Assembly (NCBI GenBank): GCA_947648495.1
Contig: CANSOA010000010.1
Span: 1 to 64,000, forward strand
Reading direction: 5' to 3'
DNA length: 64,000 nt
From: an uncultured Clostridium sp.
GTDB taxonomy: Bacteria > Bacillota > Clostridia > TANB77 > CAG-508
The notes under the pieces are model-generated. The model had not been told where the DNA came from and did not search any database. It saw only the letters and a list, made by a program, of their open reading frames with translations. Made by a program: the position numbers and the translations under genes. Shown in pieces: positions 47,500 through 56,074 of the stretch (positions are counted from its first letter, which is position 1; each line of letters opens with the position of its first letter).

Positions 47500-48333
47500 T
47501 TGGAAAGAATTTTGAATGATAATGAGAAAATTAGAAGAGCCGAAGAAATTTATTATCGAAGAAATCATAGAAATGTTTCCATTTCTCAAAGGGAGCCCAG
47601 AAGGCAAAAAACGTATTTGGGAAGCAAGATTTTGCTGGAAATGCTTATTTTGGTATTGCTTGCTATGGCTGTGTTTGCTGTGAAAAATAAAGATTATATT
47701 TTTACGGAAAACTTTTTGAATAATTTTGCACAATATAATATAAATCTTACTGAAAAATTTAATAATTTATTAGCCTATTTTAAAGAGGAAGAAAATACAA
47801 ATGACGTTTTTATTAATCATGAACAGACTGAAAATAACCCAGACGACCAGCAAGAAAGTCAAGCACAGCCTGTACAAACACAGGGAAGTCAAGTACAGCA
47901 AGAAGCCCCACAAAGTGTTGTAACAGATGTACCATCTCTTAAAAATTTGGTTCATTTTATTAAACCAATTGAAGGAATTGTTAGTTCTGGATTTGGCAGT
48001 CGAGAATCTCAATATCAAAATGTAACAGGGGCGCATACGGGAATTGATATAGCTGCACCAAATGGCACAAAAATAAAATCTGCTATGACAGGAACAGTAA
48101 CACAAGTGTCAACAGAAGGTGATTATGGAAATCATATTCGAATTACAAAAGAAAATGTAACAACCTTATATGCCCATTGCTCTGAAATGTATGTTTCTGA
48201 GGGGCAAGAAATAGTAGAGGGACAAGAAATAGCAAGTGTTGGAAGTACTGGAAATAGTACTGGTCCACATTTGCATTTTGAAATCAGAATTGATAACAAT
48301 CCAATTAATCCAGCTGAAGTAATACAATTTTAG
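47500..48333 (+). CDS. M23 metallopeptidase-domain membrane protein (SpoIVFA-like)
   Basis: 277 residues. TTG start with GAGGTGAAGG upstream. A cytoplasmic N-terminus of about 50 residues, one membrane span (LLEMLILVLLAMAVFAV), a Gln-rich linker, and a C-terminal M23/LytM domain with HTGIDIAAPNG, YAHCS and HLHFE. The zinc-site residues appear intact, unlike strictly degenerate family members. Directly upstream of the SpoIVFB-like protease gene, which in Bacillus is held by SpoIVFA; hence the assignment. The alternative is a SpoIIQ-like factor. Confidence 0.75.
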   Translation: MERILNDNEKIRRAEEIYYRRNHRNVSISQREPRRQKTYLGSKILLEMLILVLLAMAVFAVKNKDYIFTENFLNNFAQYNINLTEKFNNLLAYFKEEENTNDVFINHEQTENNPDDQQESQAQPVQTQGSQVQQEAPQSVVTDVPSLKNLVHFIKPIEGIVSSGFGSRESQYQNVTGAHTGIDIAAPNGTKIKSAMTGTVTQVSTEGDYGNHIRITKENVTTLYAHCSEMYVSEGQEIVEGQEIASVGSTGNSTGPHLHFEIRIDNNPINPAEVIQF

Positions 48334-48342
48334 GAGGTTATT

Positions 48343-48967
48343 TTGAAGGTAGAGATTAATTTAAAAATCATTTTGCTTGCTATTTTGTTCCTCATTTTGA
48401 AACAATTTGATGTTTATATGATATTTATTATTTTCATAATTTTACATGAATTAGCCCATGTGGCAATTGGAATGATAATGCGGTTTGCGACCAAAGGTAT
48501 TTTCGATTAATCCACTTGGAGTATCTGCTGAATTTTATATGTATAAAGACGGAAAAAGTAGCACAAAGATTATTACATATTTAGCAGGACCAATTATGAA
48601 TTTATGTATGGCAGTAATATTTGTATGTGTGCCAATTGTAGATGAGATAAGAATGAAAATTGTTTATACTAATTTATTATTAGCAATTTTTAATTTAATG
48701 CCAATTATGCCATTAGATGGTGGAAAAATTTTAAAGGAAATATTAGTTAAAAAAGTAGGAAACAAAAAGGCTACTATTTTTATGAGTCAATTGACACAAG
48801 TTATTTTAGTTGCTATTACGTTATTGTATAGCATCGCTATATTGCATATGAGAAATTTTGCATTGTTTTTGCTGATTATTTATTTGTGGTATTTGAAGCA
48901 TGTGGAAGATAGAAAGATTAAGAGTATGATTCGAGCCTATGAGGTGTTGGAGAGTAAAGGAGGATAA
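48343..48967 (+). CDS. spoIVFB: site-2 protease SpoIVFB-like, +1 frameshift at CGGT
   Basis: Intramembrane M50 metalloprotease that activates pro-sigma-K in the Bacillus model. About 207 residues after restoration. TTG 48343 with AGGAGG at 48332-48337. The zinc motif is HELAH (~residue 36) and the second ligand motif LDGGK (~residue 126). Right after HELAHVAIGMIM the frame reads CGG; skipping C 48481 gives GLRPKVFSINPLGVSAEF, the family continuation. Without the shift the protein ends about ten codons later. Spaced nine nt after the M23 gene. Confidence 0.92.
48481..48484 (+). other. +1 frameshift site CGGT (spoIVFB)
   Basis: ATG-C-GGT-TTG between the HELAH helix and the next segment. Confidence 0.92.
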
Positions 48968-49001
48968 AAATATTACATTTATGTTACTTTTCTGTTATCT
49001 C

Positions 49002-49031
49002 TTGCAAAAAAAAAGTTTTATAGAATATAAT
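49002..49031 (+). promoter_or_regulatory. TCTTGC-type promoter of the pilin gene
   Basis: TTGCAA, 18 nt, TATAAT, with TCTC before the -35. The leader to the pilin start is about 130 nt. Confidence 0.65.
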
Positions 49032-49162
49032 GTTTTTAGAGAAATTATTTATAATGGACAAATTAAAAAATGGAAAACTTAGAATGCTAAGAGTGTTGGC
49101 GCTGTATATACATGTAGTTATAAAAGGATAAAAGTACGAATGTAAATATAGGAGGAATAAAA

Positions 49163-50578
49163 ATGTTAAAAAAGAATAAAGGTATTACGTTAATAGCGTT
49201 AGTGGTAACTATAATTGTATTATTGATTTTAGCTGGAGTAACACTAAGTTTGGTAGCAGGCGAAAATGGAATTTTGAAAAGAGCAACCAATGCGGTAAAT
49301 GTAAATGAAAAGGAAAGTGCAAAGGTAGAAGTTTCTTTAAAAATAACTGAATATCAGACAGAATATTATGAGAAAAAGTATCTTAATCAGGAAGCAAAAT
49401 TAGAAATGTCCATAGGAGAATGGATTTATGAAACTTATGGGGGAACAAACGAAACAGAAAATTATATTTTTACAATTAAATTGCCAAGTACAGGCGAACC
49501 CACAGAGGAGAATCCTTATGTAATAACAATTAATAAAAATGATAAATTGAATTCAAACATAACAGGAACATTAACGACCAATGGAAAATTAAGTTGGGAT
49601 AGTGATACAAAAGAACCTTCTCAAGAAGAGCCTTCCAATTCAAAAATAGATCAAGAACTAAAAGATTTATTAGAAGTAGGAAAAATAGAAATAACAGTAG
49701 AAAATATTTTAGACAATCCAGAAATAGCGGATAAAATTCTTGATTCTTACGGAGTGACAACAAAAGAAGAGTTATTACAAAGTGATAAAACTTTAGAAGA
49801 AGTTTTAGACACTGCCAAGATAGATGAAATAAAAATAGAAGATATTTTAGATAGTGAAGAATTGTTAAACAAGATATTTTCCAATAATGATGTGACAGAA
49901 TATTTAAAACAACCTGAAAATAAAGAGGTTTTTGATAAACTAACTTCAACAGAGAATGCTAAAGATATATTAAAAGAAACGAACAAACCACTATATTATG
50001 AGACACAAAGAGTGACATTAAATTTTGTGCCAAGCGCACATAACACAGGAACAGTGGAGGATTCAGATGGAGTATACACATTAAAAGGTTTAGCGTCGTT
50101 GGAATCACAAGAAATAATGAATTTGACAAATTTCACAATTTATTTAGAAGCAAAAGATTTAGTTTGTTATTATAATGGGTCTTCTACTGATACTTCTACC
50201 AAAACGTTTGGAACTATTTTTGGTATGGGAACTTCTGCTGCAGGAGCAGAGAATAAACAGTTAGGCATGGGCTTTTGGGGAGATAAAAGACTAACTGCTT
50301 ATTCAGGGACAGGAGGCTTGGGAAAAATTGGATATGGTCTTTTAGGAGAAGATTGGAATAAATTGGCTATGACATATGATGGCAATAAACTTAGATTATT
50401 TATTAATGGTTCAGAGGTTTGGACGTATGGTTCGGCTAAAACATTTGGAACAAATTTTTATATCGGCGGATTACCAGATGCTCCTTATTATAGGTCTCCA
50501 TCTTATGTAGCACTTGTGAATGGATCGTATAGAAATATAAAAGTATATAATATCGCAATTGACCCGAGTGAATTATAG
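49163..50578 (+). CDS. prepilin-like protein with LamG/concanavalin-like domain
   Basis: 471 residues. Short basic leader LKKNKG, then ITLIALVVTIIVLLILAGVT, a type IV prepilin-like helix with cleavage after Gly; position +5 is Ala rather than the usual Glu. Then GENGILKRATNAVNVNEK, shared with the ackA fusion, a helical middle part rich in Glu/Lys/Leu, and a C-terminal LamG-like domain (residues ~275-470; DWNKLAMTYDGNKLRLFINGSEV). Probably a surface carbohydrate- or ligand-binding minor pilin. AGGAGG precedes the ATG. Confidence 0.8.
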   Translation: MLKKNKGITLIALVVTIIVLLILAGVTLSLVAGENGILKRATNAVNVNEKESAKVEVSLKITEYQTEYYEKKYLNQEAKLEMSIGEWIYETYGGTNETENYIFTIKLPSTGEPTEENPYVITINKNDKLNSNITGTLTTNGKLSWDSDTKEPSQEEPSNSKIDQELKDLLEVGKIEITVENILDNPEIADKILDSYGVTTKEELLQSDKTLEEVLDTAKIDEIKIEDILDSEELLNKIFSNNDVTEYLKQPENKEVFDKLTSTENAKDILKETNKPLYYETQRVTLNFVPSAHNTGTVEDSDGVYTLKGLASLESQEIMNLTNFTIYLEAKDLVCYYNGSSTDTSTKTFGTIFGMGTSAAGAENKQLGMGFWGDKRLTAYSGTGGLGKIGYGLLGEDWNKLAMTYDGNKLRLFINGSEVWTYGSAKTFGTNFYIGGLPDAPYYRSPSYVALVNGSYRNIKVYNIAIDPSEL

Positions 50579-50593
50579 AAAAAATATAAATAA

Positions 50594-50637
50594 AAAAATG
50601 CAAAATCTCTTGCATTTTTTTTTATTTATGATACAAT
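50594..50637 (+). promoter_or_regulatory. overlapping terminator and ruvA promoter
   Basis: AAATGCAA / TTGCATTT with a following T-run makes a terminator for the pilin gene. Its right arm TTGCAT (50610-50615) is also a -35 element 16 nt before TACAAT (50632-50637), so the two signals share bases. Confidence 0.6.
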
Positions 50638-50679
50638 AACCGAAAATATGTTTGAATATTATTTGAAAAGGAGAAGAAA

Positions 50680-51276
50680 ATGTTTGCTTATATAAAAGGA
50701 AAATTAGAAGAGAAGTTAAGCAATTATGTTGTTGTAGAAACAATGGGAATTGGGTATAAAATTTTTATGTCAGAGACAGCGATTTCAAAGATTGGTGAAA
50801 TTGGAGAAAATGTAAAAATACATACCCATTATCATGTACGAGAAGATGACATTAGTTTGTATGGATTTTTAAGTAATGAAGAATTAAAAATGTTTGAATT
50901 GTTGTTATCCGTTAGTGGAATTGGAGCAAAATCAGCAATTACAATGCTTTCAAATATCAGTCCTTCCGAATTTGCGATGAGTATTATCACAAATGATATT
51001 TCAAAACTTACAAAAGTTCCCGGAATTGGACCAAAATCAGCACAACGTATGGTTTTAGAATTAAAAGATAAATTAAAAACTGAGCAATCTATTGCCAAAA
51101 CGAAAGAAGTCGAAGCAGTACTTGATTTGAATGATAATACGAACGAAGCTATTTCGGCTCTGCAAATTTTAGGTTATCATCGAAAAGAAATTGAAAAAGT
51201 GTTTGAAAAATTTGAATACCAATCTATGGGAGTGGAAGATATGATTCGAAATGGATTGAAGTATTTGGGAAAATAG
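50680..51276 (+). CDS. ruvA: Holliday junction branch migration protein RuvA
   Basis: Binds four-way junctions and loads RuvB. 198 residues: N-terminal OB fold (MFAYIKGKLEEKLSNYVVVET), two helix-hairpin-helix motifs (LLSVSGIGAKSA, KVPGIGPKSAQRM), and the flexible linker to the C-terminal RuvB-binding domain. AAGGAG upstream. ruvB is not adjacent; rarA is next, 20 nt away. Confidence 0.96.
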   Translation: MFAYIKGKLEEKLSNYVVVETMGIGYKIFMSETAISKIGEIGENVKIHTHYHVREDDISLYGFLSNEELKMFELLLSVSGIGAKSAITMLSNISPSEFAMSIITNDISKLTKVPGIGPKSAQRMVLELKDKLKTEQSIAKTKEVEAVLDLNDNTNEAISALQILGYHRKEIEKVFEKFEYQSMGVEDMIRNGLKYLGK

Positions 51277-51296
51277 GGAAAAGAAGGGGAAAAGTC

Positions 51297-52544
51297 ATGG
51301 ATTTAAACAAACCACTAGCCTACCGCATGCGTCCAAAAAGTTTAGAAGAATTTGTTGGACAGGAACACATTGTTGGAAAAGATAAATTATTATACCGAAC
51401 CATACAAGCGGATCGTTTGTCAAGCATTATTTTATGGGGACCGCCAGGTTGCGGAAAAACGTCGCTTGCTAAGGTGATTAGTGAAACAACAAAATATAAA
51501 TTTACCAAGATTAATGCAGTAACTTCAGGTGTTTCGGATATTAAAAAAGCAGTAGAAGAGGCAGATAATCTACTTTTAAATCCAAGTGGAAAATGTATTT
51601 TATTTATTGACGAAATTCATCGATTTAATAAGCTTCAGCAAGATGCGCTTTTGCCCTATGTTGAAGATGGAACTGTGATTTTAATTGGTGCTACAACGGA
51701 AAATCCATATTTTGAAGTGAATAAAGCTTTAATTTCACGCTCGATGGTGATTAAGTTAGAACCGCTGAAAAAAGAAGATATTATCCAAATTTTAAAAAAT
51801 GCGATTACGAGCAAAGATGGGTTAGGAAATTATAAAATAAAAATAGAAGATAGTACTATTGATACCATAGCAGAAATCTCAAATGGTGACGTTCGAACAG
51901 CTTTAAATGGATTGGAAATTGCAGTGTTGACAACTAAAATGAATGCAGATGGTGTGATTGAAATTACAAACGAAATTGCCAGCCAAAGCATGAATACCAA
52001 AAAAGCCATGTTTGACAAAACTGGAGATAGTCATTATGACAATATTAGTGCGATGATAAAATCCATGCGTGGAGGTGACCCAGACGCTGCCATTTTTTAT
52101 TTAGCAAGAGCGCTAAATGCAGGCGAAGATCCCGTTTTCTTGGCAAGGCGAATAGCCATTTGCTCATCAGAGGATGTTGGTATGGCAAACCCGAATGCGT
52201 TGGTTGTTGCAACTTCAGCAATGGAGGCGGTTCGTATGATTGGCATGCCAGAAGCCAGAATTATTTTGGCAGAGGCTGCGACGTATGTTGCCATTTCCAA
52301 AAAGTCAAATGCGACGTATTTAGGCATCAATCGAGCTTTGGAAGATGTGAAAACCAAAAATACAGGAAGTATTCCAATGCATATTCGAAATGCGCCTGCA
52401 GAAGGAATGAAAGAATTTGGCTATGGCAATGGATACAAATATCCGCATGATTTTCCAGGACATTGGTGTGAGCAACAATATTTGCCAGATGAGATGTTGG
52501 GAACGAAATATTATGTAAAAGATGAAAATTGTATCGAAGAATAG
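51297..52544 (+). CDS. rarA: replication-associated recombination protein A (RarA/MgsA)
   Basis: AAA+ ATPase related to clamp loaders, acting at stalled forks. 415 residues: Walker A GPPGCGKTS (~residue 44), Walker B LFIDEIHRFNK, sensor GATTENPYFEVN, and the C-terminal tetramerisation domain with SEDVGMANPNAL and YPHDFPGHW. Start beside AAGGGGAAAAG. Likely transcribed with ruvA. Confidence 0.95.
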   Translation: MDLNKPLAYRMRPKSLEEFVGQEHIVGKDKLLYRTIQADRLSSIILWGPPGCGKTSLAKVISETTKYKFTKINAVTSGVSDIKKAVEEADNLLLNPSGKCILFIDEIHRFNKLQQDALLPYVEDGTVILIGATTENPYFEVNKALISRSMVIKLEPLKKEDIIQILKNAITSKDGLGNYKIKIEDSTIDTIAEISNGDVRTALNGLEIAVLTTKMNADGVIEITNEIASQSMNTKKAMFDKTGDSHYDNISAMIKSMRGGDPDAAIFYLARALNAGEDPVFLARRIAICSSEDVGMANPNALVVATSAMEAVRMIGMPEARIILAEAATYVAISKKSNATYLGINRALEDVKTKNTGSIPMHIRNAPAEGMKEFGYGNGYKYPHDFPGHWCEQQYLPDEMLGTKYYVKDENCIEE

Positions 52545-52585
52545 GAAAATCGGTTTAAATCGCTATAAATCGCCAAAAATAAAAC

Positions 52586-52614
52586 TTGACATAAAAACAA
52601 AAATGTGGTATAAT
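52586..52614 (+). promoter_or_regulatory. consensus sigma-A promoter
   Basis: TTGACA, 17 nt, TATAAT: perfect hexamers for the gene at 52679. Confidence 0.85.
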
Positions 52615-52628
52615 ACGCACTATATTTA

Positions 52629-52676
52629 AGCCTACTGGAACACCGAAAGGTTAGGCAACCCAAAAAGGAGGGGTTT
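52629..52676 (+). promoter_or_regulatory. structured leader with possible SD-sequestering hairpin
   Basis: Two consecutive hairpins can be drawn. The first is GCCTA / TAGGC capped by ACC-GAAA-GGT (a GNRA-type loop) with a seven-nt bulge CTGGAAC. The second pairs AACCC (52657-52661) with GGGTT (52671-52675), enclosing the ribosome binding site AGGAGG. This could be a translational switch. I do not recognise it as a known riboswitch class. Confidence 0.45.
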
Positions 52677-52678
52677 TT

Positions 52679-53179
52679 ATGGCGGAATATTTAAGGTATA
52701 AAGATTGTGCTAAGATTTTATACAATCTTTATCAGGACTGCTTTAATCGGTATGTAGAGATAGCTGTGCCGATGGAAGTAGAAGAAAATGAGAGAAAAAA
52801 ATTTTTTCTTTTGTGTAGTAATGGCAGGATAAGTGATGAGGAAATTTGGGCTTATTCTAAAAAGGTGATGGACTTGTCAACTTACGATTCAGAAACATTC
52901 ACCTACACAAACATTCAGGATTTAAAAAGAGAATGGAAAGTGGAAAAACGTGAGTTTTTGAGTGTCATATTTTCACCAGTTTGTAGATTCTTTTTGAATA
53001 AGAAGCAAGTCTATACAAAAGAACAAGTTATCGAATTCATTCTTGCCAAAAATCTAGGAGAAGGCATTTTTGAAAATAAAGGTTACCTGCGTGAGTGGTT
53101 GCGCCAGTCTAAATATATTGAGATAGACGACGCAGAAAAGTTAGCAAGTAACATAAAAAAATTTTTTGAAAATTTGTAA
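52679..53179 (+). CDS. hypothetical protein (zero-frame CGG)
   Basis: 166 residues, soluble, mixed charged helices, with Cys in KDCAK, QDCFN, LLCSNG and PVCRFF. No family recognised. Codon 24 is CGG (52748-52750, FNRYVEI); a +1 shift there would stop two codons later, so the product requires CGG to be read as an amino acid. Solitary, with its own strong promoter, leader structure and terminator. Confidence 0.6.
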   Translation: MAEYLRYKDCAKILYNLYQDCFNRYVEIAVPMEVEENERKKFFLLCSNGRISDEEIWAYSKKVMDLSTYDSETFTYTNIQDLKREWKVEKREFLSVIFSPVCRFFLNKKQVYTKEQVIEFILAKNLGEGIFENKGYLREWLRQSKYIEIDDAEKLASNIKKFFENL

Positions 53180-53192
53180 CAATGAATTAAAA

Positions 53193-53221
53193 TCCCTGTC
53201 GTTCCAGCAGGGAGTTTTTTT
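53193..53221 (+). terminator. intrinsic terminator
   Basis: TCCCTG / CAGGGA stem with eight-base loop, then GTTTTTTT. Confidence 0.85.
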
Positions 53222-53255
53222 GTATAAAAATTTGAAAAAGGTAAATCCTATTAGC

Positions 53256-53620
53256 ATGAAAAGCAAGGATTTTTGGAAAAACATGCTAATTGGATTTCTT
53301 CGGTGGCATGATTAGTGGATTTTTTAGTAGTGGTGGCGGTTTAATTTTAGTGCCATATATGACATCCATTTTGAAAATGGATGAAGTCAGAGCGCGCGCG
53401 ACTACGATTTTTTGTATATTTTTTATGGTGTTTACAAGTCGGGTGTTTTTATTTTAGACAAGATTATATTGATTTTTCGATGGCGATAAAATGTGCGATT
53501 GGCGGAGTTGCGGGTGGCTATATTGGCTCAAAAGTGTTGTGGAATGTAAATAAAAAAGTTTTGGAGATTTCGTTTATTATTTTTTTGATGTACGCTGGAA
53601 TTAAGATGATAATGGGTTGA
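53256..53620 (+). CDS. TSUP (TauE/SafE-like) permease, N-terminal half, two +1 frameshifts
   Basis: About 120 residues after two skips; total length is 3n+2. ATG 53256 (MKSKDFWKNMLIGFL) reaches CGG at 53301; skipping that C gives GGMISGFFSSGGGLILVPYM, the signature first helix pair of sulfite/anion permeases. A second CGG at 53440 after FFMVFTS, skipped likewise, restores GCFYFRQDYIDFSMAIKCAIGGVAGGYIGSKVL. Four helices; the following gene encodes the other four. Substrate unknown. Confidence 0.88.
53301..53304 (+). other. +1 frameshift site CGGT (TSUP, first)
   Basis: CTT-C-GGT-GGC; restores GFLGGMISGFFSSGGG. Confidence 0.88.
53440..53443 (+). other. +1 frameshift site CGGG (TSUP, second)
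   Basis: AGT-C-GGG-TGT; the only CGGG shift site. Two shifts are needed in one short gene. Confidence 0.88.
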
Positions 53621-53630
53621 AAGGAATTGT

Positions 53631-54014
53631 ATGAAAGAGATTATTTTTGGTGTAATTTCTGGAATTGTTGCTGCAACTGGAATGGGTGGTGGAACAATTT
53701 TGATTTTGCTTTTAAATTTGTTTGGAAATGTGGAACAACATATGGTGCAGGGAATTAATCTTGTGTTTTTTATTCCCACTTCAATTGTGGCAATTTATAT
53801 GAATATAAAACATAAAACAGTTGATTATAAAATTGCTTGGATGATTGTAATTTTTGGGATTATTGGAGCTGTTTGTGGAAGTTTGTTATCTTTTAAAATT
53901 AATAATCAAAATTTAAAAAAATATTTTGGAATTTTTTTACTAATTATCGCTTTTTTTCAAATTTATTCATTTTTTAGACAGTATAGATTAGAAAAAAAAG
54001 AAAATAATAAGTAA
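53631..54014 (+). CDS. TSUP permease, C-terminal half
   Basis: 127 residues, four membrane helices. FGVISGIVAATGMGGGTILILLL is the paralogous half-signature of the TSUP family, and the end is basic and cytoplasmic (YRLEKKENNK). It starts 10 nt after the first half; the two genes together give the usual eight-helix transporter. No CGG. Confidence 0.85.
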   Translation: MKEIIFGVISGIVAATGMGGGTILILLLNLFGNVEQHMVQGINLVFFIPTSIVAIYMNIKHKTVDYKIAWMIVIFGIIGAVCGSLLSFKINNQNLKKYFGIFLLIIAFFQIYSFFRQYRLEKKENNK

Positions 54015-54068
54015 TATAAGTTTTGAAAATTTTATTTAATAAAATATAAGGAAAGGTGGTAAAAAATA

Positions 54069-54206
54069 TGAGATTTACAAAAGGTTTAATGTTAGGAACT
54101 TTAATTACAGCTGGAGCTATGATGATGTATTCTGAAGGAGTGGACAATAGTAAAAAGAAGATGGTGAAAAAGGGAAAACAGTTTATGAGAAAAATTGGTA
54201 TGTAAA
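54069..54206 (+). CDS. small membrane-associated protein
   Basis: 45 residues: MRFTKG, a short hydrophobic segment (LMLGTLITAGAMMMY) and a Lys-rich tail (KKKMVKKGKQFMRKIGM), similar in layout to short YtxH-like proteins. AAAGGTGG precedes the ATG. Terminator follows at once. Confidence 0.6.
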
Positions 54207-54210
54207 GTAA

Positions 54211-54246
54211 AAGAACGTAATTAATAGTTTAATTGCGTTCTTTTTA
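54211..54246. terminator. bidirectional terminator
   Basis: AAGAACGTAATTAA / TTTAATTGCGTTCTTTTT between converging genes. Confidence 0.82.
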
Positions 54247-55104
54247 TGTATTTTCTTCTCCAAAAATCATTTTTGGTATTTTTACTAAGGCTTTATAAAA
54301 GGCTAATTTTAATCTTTTTTTGAATAAATAAAATTTGCTTAATTGGCGAGGACTAATCATAAAAGCGTCTTCCAAAGGAATTAATGATTTTTGGGTTGAA
54401 TCTTCATGAATTTCTTCGGTTGTATTTTGGGAAGTTTCTTGTGAAATTGACATATTTTTGATTAATTCATTAACAACTTCATCAAGTCCAGCTGTTTCTT
54501 CTTCAAATAATTCCACTGGTTTTTGGTCAATCACAGAACAGGTAAGGATTTCATCTAAAGTAGAATATTCGATTAATTCTTCCGAAGTAGGATTTTCTAC
54601 AATTTGTGATAATACATTGCTAATTTCTATACCTAAATCGATTGGTTGGGTAGAAATTTGTACAGGTATATCTGATGTTTGTTCTTCGGTAGATTGGATT
54701 AAAATCGGTTCTAATATTTCTTCGATTAATTCGTTAATATCAAAAGTTTTTGTCGTTTTTTCTTCTTTTTCTGGAGTGGTAAGTTCATCAAATAAGAATT
54801 GCACTTTTTCGTCGATACAAGGTAGAACTGGTGAAATATAATTGCAATTACAGTTATTATCCCATTCATTGTAAGAATTTTTAAAACAGAAATTAAATGT
54901 GTCAAAGTCTAACATTTTAATTTTGGCAGTAAATCCATTTTGAAATTTTTCCATTTTGGTTTCTGAAGTAAATTCCCAAGATTCACCAAAACCATATACA
55001 ATGGACAATTCAGAGGAATTGCTTAAAAATCCACTATAATCAATGGTTACCGATTTGTTAACCGTTGGGCTATTATTAAATTGAATGTCTTTGGTAAATT
55101 CCAT
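54244..55104 (-). CDS. protein with N-terminal carbohydrate-binding-module-like domain
   Basis: About 286 residues. The first ~95 resemble CBM25/26-like modules often seen in clostridial cytosolic or spore proteins (VTIDYSGFLSNSSELSIVYGFG...FCFKNSYNEWDNN). A long acidic, Thr/Ser/Glu-rich region (~100-245) follows, and a basic C-terminal segment (RQLSKFYLFKKRLKLAFYKALVKIPKM). No signal peptide. ATG 55104 has AAGGAG seven nt upstream. Role unknown. Confidence 0.6.
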   Translation of the reverse strand: MEFTKDIQFNNSPTVNKSVTIDYSGFLSNSSELSIVYGFGESWEFTSETKMEKFQNGFTAKIKMLDFDTFNFCFKNSYNEWDNNCNCNYISPVLPCIDEKVQFLFDELTTPEKEEKTTKTFDINELIEEILEPILIQSTEEQTSDIPVQISTQPIDLGIEISNVLSQIVENPTSEELIEYSTLDEILTCSVIDQKPVELFEEETAGLDEVVNELIKNMSISQETSQNTTEEIHEDSTQKSLIPLEDAFMISPRQLSKFYLFKKRLKLAFYKALVKIPKMIFGEENT

Positions 55105-55310
55105 TTTTTTACTCCTTTTTATCATTATTTATATTATACAGATAATAAAAAAAAATAGCAACTATAATTTAACAAAAAATTGTAAAATTTTTATTACAAA
55201 TTAATTACAAAATGATTACATTGAAAAAATGGAGTATTTTCAATGTTTTATAAAAAATGCATGCATACAATTGCCTGATTTGGAAAAAATAGGGTAAATA
55301 GGAGGTAAAA

Positions 55311-55982
55311 ATGAAAAAGAATAAATATGTAATTGGTATCATTTGTGTTTGTGTGATTTTATATTTGATTTTGTCAAGATTGCCAATGGCGTATGCGATT
55401 TCACAATATGGTTCGAGTGGAGAAGAAGTAAAACAAATACAGACCAAATTAAGAGATTGGGGATATTATAAAGGAGATGTGGACGGAGTTTATGGTTCAC
55501 AAACTTATGAAGCAGTGAAAGCTTTTCAAAGTAGCAACGGATTAAGTGCGGATGGAATTGCGGGTTCGCAGACTTTATCTGCATTGGGAATTAATTCTGG
55601 TTCATCGTCTGGTGGCGGGGCGACGAGTAATAATAGTGATTTGAATTTGCTAAGTCATTTGGTGTATGGAGAAGCAAGAGGGGAACCATATAATGGAATG
55701 GTTGCTGTTGCAGCAACGGTTATGAATCGAGTTTCTGACTCGAGATTTCCAAATTCGGTATCTGGTGTGATTTATCAATCAGGAGCTTATACTTGTGTTT
55801 CGGATGGACAAATTAATTTAGGATATGATGACAATAGCAAAAGAGCAGCACAAGATGCAATTAATGGTTGGGATCCAACTTCAGGCTGTATTTATTATTT
55901 TAATCCAAATACAGCGACTTCAAGCTGGATTTGGAGCAGACCACAGGTTATGACAATTGGAAAACATATCTTTTGTAAATAA
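55311..55982 (+). CDS. sleB: spore cortex-lytic enzyme SleB-like
   Basis: Lytic transglycosylase of spore germination or a related cell-wall hydrolase. 223 residues: signal or anchor (VIGIICVCVILYLILSRLPMAYA), peptidoglycan-binding domain (GSSGEEVKQIQTKLRDWGYY), Ser/Gly linker, and hydrolase_2 domain with the catalytic Glu in HLVYGEARGEP. AGGAGG precedes the ATG. Three-domain order as in SleB. Confidence 0.9.
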   Translation: MKKNKYVIGIICVCVILYLILSRLPMAYAISQYGSSGEEVKQIQTKLRDWGYYKGDVDGVYGSQTYEAVKAFQSSNGLSADGIAGSQTLSALGINSGSSSGGGATSNNSDLNLLSHLVYGEARGEPYNGMVAVAATVMNRVSDSRFPNSVSGVIYQSGAYTCVSDGQINLGYDDNSKRAAQDAINGWDPTSGCIYYFNPNTATSSWIWSRPQVMTIGKHIFCK

Positions 55983-56011
55983 TTGAAAATATATCATATA
56001 GTAAAGAATAC

Positions 56012-56040
56012 TTGTCATAAAGTAAAAAATATTGTATAAT
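56012..56040 (+). promoter_or_regulatory. promoter of the 56075 gene
   Basis: TTGTCA, 17 nt, TATAAT, 34 nt before the start codon. Confidence 0.78.
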
Positions 56041-56074
56041 ATTATATATAAAAAATTGAAAGGAGGAATCACCC

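Noticed and set aside
53256-54014. The two TSUP halves as one gene broken by a frameshift
   Set aside because: The first half has its own stop and the second its own start ten nt later; split half-size TSUP genes are known, so two genes is the simpler reading.
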